NCBI GenBank assembly: GCA_037134895.1
Contig: JBAXLI010000006.1
Coordinates: 1 to 64,000, forward strand
From: CAIRDP01 sp037134895
Lineage (GTDB): Bacteria > Bacteroidota > Bacteroidia > Bacteroidales > FEN-979
Reading direction: 5' to 3'
Length of the DNA stretch: 64,000 bases
Shown: piece by piece, positions 60,431 to 64,000 of the stretch
Position numbering within the stretch: the first letter of the stretch is position 1
Layout: every line of letters starts with the position of its first letter
Program-made: the position numbers and the translations under genes
The notes under the pieces: generated by a model
Seen by the model: the letters and a program-made list of their open reading frames with translations, nothing else
The model's database searches: none
Told to the model about the DNA's origin: nothing

Positions 60431-62287
60431 ATGAGAAAGAAACTATTCATCCTGTTCCTGCTTTGCCAGGCTTCTGTCTTTTCCCAGAATACCAAAACTC
60501 CTTTAGACCAGCCCCCGTCCTGGGCTGCGTCGGCCGTATGGTACCAGATCTTCGTTGAACGTTTCAGCAATGGGGATCAAAAAAATGACCCCGGGATGGA
60601 AGACATCAATATCCCTCCCCTTCACCAGATCGCGCCCAGAAACTGGTCGGTAACACCCTGGACATTCAACTGGTTTGAGCAGGAGGACTGGGCAAAGGCA
60701 ACAGGCAAGCCCTTTATGGACAACCTGCAGTACCGCAGGTTCGGAGGCGACCTCCAGGGCGTGTTGAATAAACTCGATTACCTCAAAGATTTAGGGATCA
60801 ATGCTCTCTTTATAAACCCTTTGAATGACGCCCCCTCGCTTCATAAATACGATGCCCGCAGTTATCATCATATCGATGTTAATTTCGGTCCGGATCCCGT
60901 AGGAGATAAACGCATGATCGCACTTGAAAACCCCGCTGACCCGGCAACCTGGAAATGGACATCCGCCGACAAATTATTTCTGAAACTTATTGAGGAGGCA
61001 CATAAAAGGGGTATCAGGGTAATATTGGATTACTCCTGGAACCACACCGGGGTAATGTTCTGGGCATGGCAGGACATCCTCAAACATCAGTCGGCTTCGG
61101 CTTATAAAGACTGGTATGACATCATTTCCTTCGACGACCCTTATACCCCTGAGAATGAGTTCAAATACCGCGGATGGGTTGGCATTGAGAGCCTGCCGGA
61201 GATAAAAAAGGTAAATGTAACAGGAAAAAGGGAGAACGGGCATCCTTATGAAGGGGATATCAACCCCGGTGCGAAGCAGCATATTTTTGCAGTCACAAAG
61301 CGCTGGCTGGCTCCTGATGGAGATAACAAGAAAGGAATTGACGGTTTCAGAATGGATGTGGCCGACCAGACAGGGATGATATTCTGGCGCGACTGGAGGA
61401 AATTTGTAAGGTCAATCCAGCCCGACGCCTACCTTATCGGGGAAATATGGTGGGAACAATGGCCCGACGTTCTCATGGATCCGGTGCCGTATACGAGGGG
61501 TGATGTGTTTGATGCAGTCATGTTCTACCAGGTTTACAGGCCTGCAAGATACTTCTTTGCAAAGACTAAATTCCCCATTGATGCCAGGCAATTCCGCGAC
61601 AGCATTGAACTGCAGTGGAACCGTCTGAGGCCCGAGACACGTTTTGCAATGATGAATGTTTCATCATCCCATGATGCCCCGAGGCTTCTCACCGATTTTT
61701 ACAATACCAACAAATATAAATTCAAAGCTCTGCCCCGTGATGATTCGGCATACCGGACCGGGAGACCGGATGCAGATACTTACCGCCGGCTTAAACTATA
61801 CCTGGTGTGGCTGTTTACAACTGTCGGGGCTCCCCAGATATGGAACGGGGAAGAGATGGGTATGTGGGGTGAGGATGATCCCGACTGCCGCAAACCTTTA
61901 TGGTGGAAGGAATTCAGTTTTCAGCCTGAAACAAGGAATAACTACCAGCCGGGAAAGAAAGAATATGACTCTGTCGGCTTCAATCAGCAGCAATTCGATC
62001 TCTATAAATTGCTTATCAGGATCAGAAGAGCCAACCCTGTGCTAAACAATGGAAAATTTGAATTCCTTGTGACCGAGGGCCAGAAGCTCGGATTCAGAAG
62101 ATATAATGAAAAGGTTGAAATAACTGTATTAATAAATACAGCCTCAGGCGTTCAGAGCTTTTCCCTGCCGGGTTGTAAAAACTGCAAGGACCTGTTAAGC
62201 GGTAAAATTTTCAACGGACCGGTTATTTCCCTGGAACCTTTCACGGCTGTCATATTGCAGGCTCCGGCCACGCAACAGAAGAATTAA
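60431..62287 (+). CDS. Exported GH13 alpha-amylase-family enzyme
   Basis: A 618-residue protein with a signal peptide (ASVFSQ). The GH13 barrel opens with WYQIFVERFSNGD and has Asp309 (FRMDVADQ), Glu338 (LIGEIWWEQ) and Asp415 (SSHDAPR), followed by a C-terminal beta domain ending near the last 80 residues. The sequence WYQIF.ERF.NGD and the long insert after it resemble cyclomaltodextrinase/maltogenic amylases. No lipobox and no T9SS domain, so a periplasmic place is likely. I chose the ATG at 60431, directly after the previous stop, rather than the in-frame ATG at 60350, which would overlap the GH127-like gene and hide the signal peptide. Confidence 0.88.
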   Translation: MRKKLFILFLLCQASVFSQNTKTPLDQPPSWAASAVWYQIFVERFSNGDQKNDPGMEDINIPPLHQIAPRNWSVTPWTFNWFEQEDWAKATGKPFMDNLQYRRFGGDLQGVLNKLDYLKDLGINALFINPLNDAPSLHKYDARSYHHIDVNFGPDPVGDKRMIALENPADPATWKWTSADKLFLKLIEEAHKRGIRVILDYSWNHTGVMFWAWQDILKHQSASAYKDWYDIISFDDPYTPENEFKYRGWVGIESLPEIKKVNVTGKRENGHPYEGDINPGAKQHIFAVTKRWLAPDGDNKKGIDGFRMDVADQTGMIFWRDWRKFVRSIQPDAYLIGEIWWEQWPDVLMDPVPYTRGDVFDAVMFYQVYRPARYFFAKTKFPIDARQFRDSIELQWNRLRPETRFAMMNVSSSHDAPRLLTDFYNTNKYKFKALPRDDSAYRTGRPDADTYRRLKLYLVWLFTTVGAPQIWNGEEMGMWGEDDPDCRKPLWWKEFSFQPETRNNYQPGKKEYDSVGFNQQQFDLYKLLIRIRRANPVLNNGKFEFLVTEGQKLGFRRYNEKVEITVLINTASGVQSFSLPGCKNCKDLLSGKIFNGPVISLEPFTAVILQAPATQQKN

Positions 62288-62301
62288 CCAAAAACTGAAT
62301 C

Positions 62302-63231
62302 ATGAAAAAAATCGCGTTACTGGCTTTAATTCTGAGTTTATCGGCTGCGACACAAGCCCAGAAGGTTAACCTGGCCTCAGGCAAACTGGTCAGAATTGAA
62401 AACTTCAGATCTCAGTACGTAGAAGCCAGGGTTGTTGATGTGTGGCTTCCCGACGGTTATACACCCTCAAAAAAGTATGCTGTGCTTTACATGCACGACG
62501 GGCAGATGCTTTTCGACACTGCTTTAACCTGGAATCACCAGGAATGGGGTATAGATGAAACTGTTTCGGCTCTGATAAAGAAAAGGAAGATACGTCCCTG
62601 CATCGTTGTAGGCGTTTGGAATGGAGGGAAACTCAGGCATTGTGAGTATTTTCCTGAAAAAGCCTTTGAGTCGATGAGCAAAGAGCAACAGCAGTCGATT
62701 TATTCAGTTGTCAGGACAGACAACCAGGCAGTGTTTGCGTCAAAAGTTATATCGGATCTTTACCTGAAATTCCTGGTTAAAGAAGTAAAGCCATATATTG
62801 ACAGTGCTTTCTCCACCCTGCCCGACAGGAGCAACACCTTTATTGCCGGTTCAAGTATGGGTGGACTGATCAGCATGTACGCAATTTGCGAATATCCTGC
62901 TGTTTTCGGAGGTGCTGCCTGCCTTTCTACTCACTGGACCGGAATCTATACTGTTCAAAACAATCCTTTACCGGATGCCTTATTGGATTATCTTGAGGCT
63001 CACCTCCCCGATCCGGCCTTCCACAAGATTTATTTTGATTATGGCGACAAGACCCTCGACAGTTTGTACAAGCCTTTCCAGTCAGATGCTGATGCTATTA
63101 TGAAGACAAAAGGATATTCTTCTTCAAACTGGATGACCAGGTACTTCCCTGGTGAGGATCATTCCGAAAAAGCCTGGGCAAAGCGCTTAAACATCCCGCT
63201 TGAATTTTTAATGAAGCCATCATCGAAATAA
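62302..63231 (+). CDS. Secreted esterase-fold protein (enterochelin-esterase-like)
   Basis: A 309-residue protein with a signal peptide (AATQAQ). The alpha/beta-hydrolase domain has VVDVWLPDGY, MHDGQMLFD (oxyanion region), the nucleophile in GSSMGGLIS and a likely His in PGEDHSEKAW. It lacks the early-set and T9SS domains of the other esterase-fold gene in the cluster. Members of this class are esterases on sugars or siderophores; the substrate is unknown. It is the last gene of the cluster, followed by a strong terminator. Confidence 0.82.
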   Translation: MKKIALLALILSLSAATQAQKVNLASGKLVRIENFRSQYVEARVVDVWLPDGYTPSKKYAVLYMHDGQMLFDTALTWNHQEWGIDETVSALIKKRKIRPCIVVGVWNGGKLRHCEYFPEKAFESMSKEQQQSIYSVVRTDNQAVFASKVISDLYLKFLVKEVKPYIDSAFSTLPDRSNTFIAGSSMGGLISMYAICEYPAVFGGAACLSTHWTGIYTVQNNPLPDALLDYLEAHLPDPAFHKIYFDYGDKTLDSLYKPFQSDADAIMKTKGYSSSNWMTRYFPGEDHSEKAWAKRLNIPLEFLMKPSSK

Positions 63232-63241
63232 TCAAGGTAAT

Positions 63242-63278
63242 AAAAAAGAGGCTGTTCGGATTGAACAGCCTCTTTTTT
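63242..63278. terminator. Bidirectional intrinsic terminator closing the alpha-glucan cluster
   Basis: AAAAAAGAGGCTGTTC at 63242-63257 pairs exactly with GAACAGCCTCTTTTTT at 63263-63278 around a 5-nt loop. T-runs follow on both strands. It separates the plus-strand cluster from the convergent SusE/F-like gene. Confidence 0.92.
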
Positions 63279-63294
63279 ATTGTAAAGAACCGAC

Positions 63295-64000
63295 TTAGTT
63301 CTTAGTCAGTTTGTATTTATAGACCGGTTTGCTGAGGTCCATAATAATGGTGTAGGTTCCGGCCGAGGGTACAGAAATGTCAAGACCGGCCTCTTTCAGA
63401 GTACCTGTATTTGAACCATCATCACCATAGTTCAAATCCCAGCCAGCATTCGCGCGGAATTTGATTTTGGCAGCAGTGAGGCTGAGTGTAACAGACCAGG
63501 TTTTGGCAACTTCATCATAAGTCATCGGTGAATCTGTATCCCAGCCGCCTGGTGTGGCATCTCCAATTACAGCCCAGGTGGTCAGGAGGAACTTATGAGT
63601 AAGGTTTGGAAGGTCGACATTGAGTTTGTAATACCCCTTGAGACCGGCCTGAATGTCAGCTCCGCCCTTGTTCAGTGTACCATCCTGCCCGTCATCGCCC
63701 CAGTTATTGGTCCAACTGTTACCCTGGCAGTATTTATATTTGCTGTTGTCATCCTTGAACCAGATATACCCTTCGTACTTGCCGTCGGATTTCTTCGAAG
63801 CAATAGTTGTACTCGAATCAGCAGGGTTCCATCCCTGGTAACTGCCCGGAACAAATAATATCGGGTACACTATTTTCACAAAGTAAGGAGTGATTGTTTG
63901 CGGTACCGTCGGTGAATAGACCGGGGTTACATACTGGTTGATAGTAGTCATAACTCTGAATTCCATGTTGATTGGCTCGGGATTTGCAGGGTCGAACTCC
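63295..64000 (-). CDS. SusE/SusF-like outer-membrane starch-binding protein (5' part missing)
   Basis: Partial gene open at the right edge: the frame continues upstream of the Met at 63966 (…EFDPANPEPIN) to position 64000. Two related starch-binding-type domains remain, each with a tryptophan-rich core (PGSYQGWNP and GDATPGGWDT) and KYKYCQGNSW or KIKFRANAGWDLNYGDDG, ending YKYKLTKN. This matches the C-terminal half of SusE/SusF, outer-membrane lipoproteins that hold starch next to SusCD. susC, susD and the start of this gene probably lie beyond the right edge on the minus strand. Confidence 0.85.
   Translation of the reverse strand, partial: EFDPANPEPINMEFRVMTTINQYVTPVYSPTVPQTITPYFVKIVYPILFVPGSYQGWNPADSSTTIASKKSDGKYEGYIWFKDDNSKYKYCQGNSWTNNWGDDGQDGTLNKGGADIQAGLKGYYKLNVDLPNLTHKFLLTTWAVIGDATPGGWDTDSPMTYDEVAKTWSVTLSLTAAKIKFRANAGWDLNYGDDGSNTGTLKEAGLDISVPSAGTYTIIMDLSKPVYKYKLTKN

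Overview
The window looks like a piece of a Bacteroidota chromosome, most likely class Bacteroidia. Four things point there: type IX secretion (T9SS) C-terminal sorting domains on seven proteins, TonB-dependent receptors with carboxypeptidase-regulatory plugs, a SusE/F-type starch-binding protein, and repeated TAnnTTTG promoter boxes about 16-45 nt upstream of start codons. I see 32 protein genes and one tRNA. No rRNA, CRISPR, transposase, integrase or phage gene is recognisable.

Layout. (1) 1-977: a left-edge array of 7-bp tandem repeats, a cytoplasmic isochorismatase-family hydrolase (minus), tRNA-Arg(TCT) (plus), and a perfect 26-bp hairpin. (2) 994-1863: a lipoprotein related to S-adenosylmethionine hydrolases, with part of the catalytic triad apparently gone. 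(3) 1995-21978: a five-gene minus-strand block, in transcription order a TonB-dependent receptor, a T9SS protein with a cohesin-like domain and three glucan-binding-like domains, a beta-helix protein ending in a dockerin-like domain, a second cohesin-like T9SS protein, and a 3324-residue T9SS protein carrying three cohesin-like domains, three PHP-type metal-dependent domains and a PKD array. This is the most unusual part: cohesin-like and dockerin-like modules meet in one surface-protein operon. (4) 22273-43644: mixed singletons, namely an Rh-type ammonium channel, secreted M28 peptidase, GH3 glycosidase, metallophosphoesterase lipoprotein, acyl-CoA synthetase, Asp-box propeller, exported isochorismatase-like hydrolase, second TonB-dependent receptor, BACON/FN3 T9SS protein, DUF3078 outer-membrane protein, a small membrane protein, and a hybrid histidine kinase. 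(5) 43758-63231: a twelve-gene plus-strand alpha-glucan cluster (branching enzyme, two SLC45-like sugar transporters, a degenerate S9-peptidase-like lipoprotein, 4-alpha-glucanotransferase, four GH13 amylase-family enzymes, a GH127-like protein, two esterase-fold proteins). (6) From 63295 to the right edge: the 3' part of a convergent SusE/F-like gene, so more of a starch-utilisation locus probably lies just outside.

How the genes fit together. The right-hand cluster can be read as a pathway. Exported and lipid-anchored GH13 enzymes cut starch-like glucans at the surface or in the periplasm. SLC45-like symporters import maltose or maltodextrin. MalQ rearranges chains in the cytoplasm and GlgB builds glycogen. 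The left-hand operon looks like a cell-surface assembly whose parts could be held together by cohesin-dockerin-type contacts; its substrate is unknown. Intergenic 7- to 8-bp tandem repeats occur at five places, and several sit in or next to promoters or translation starts.
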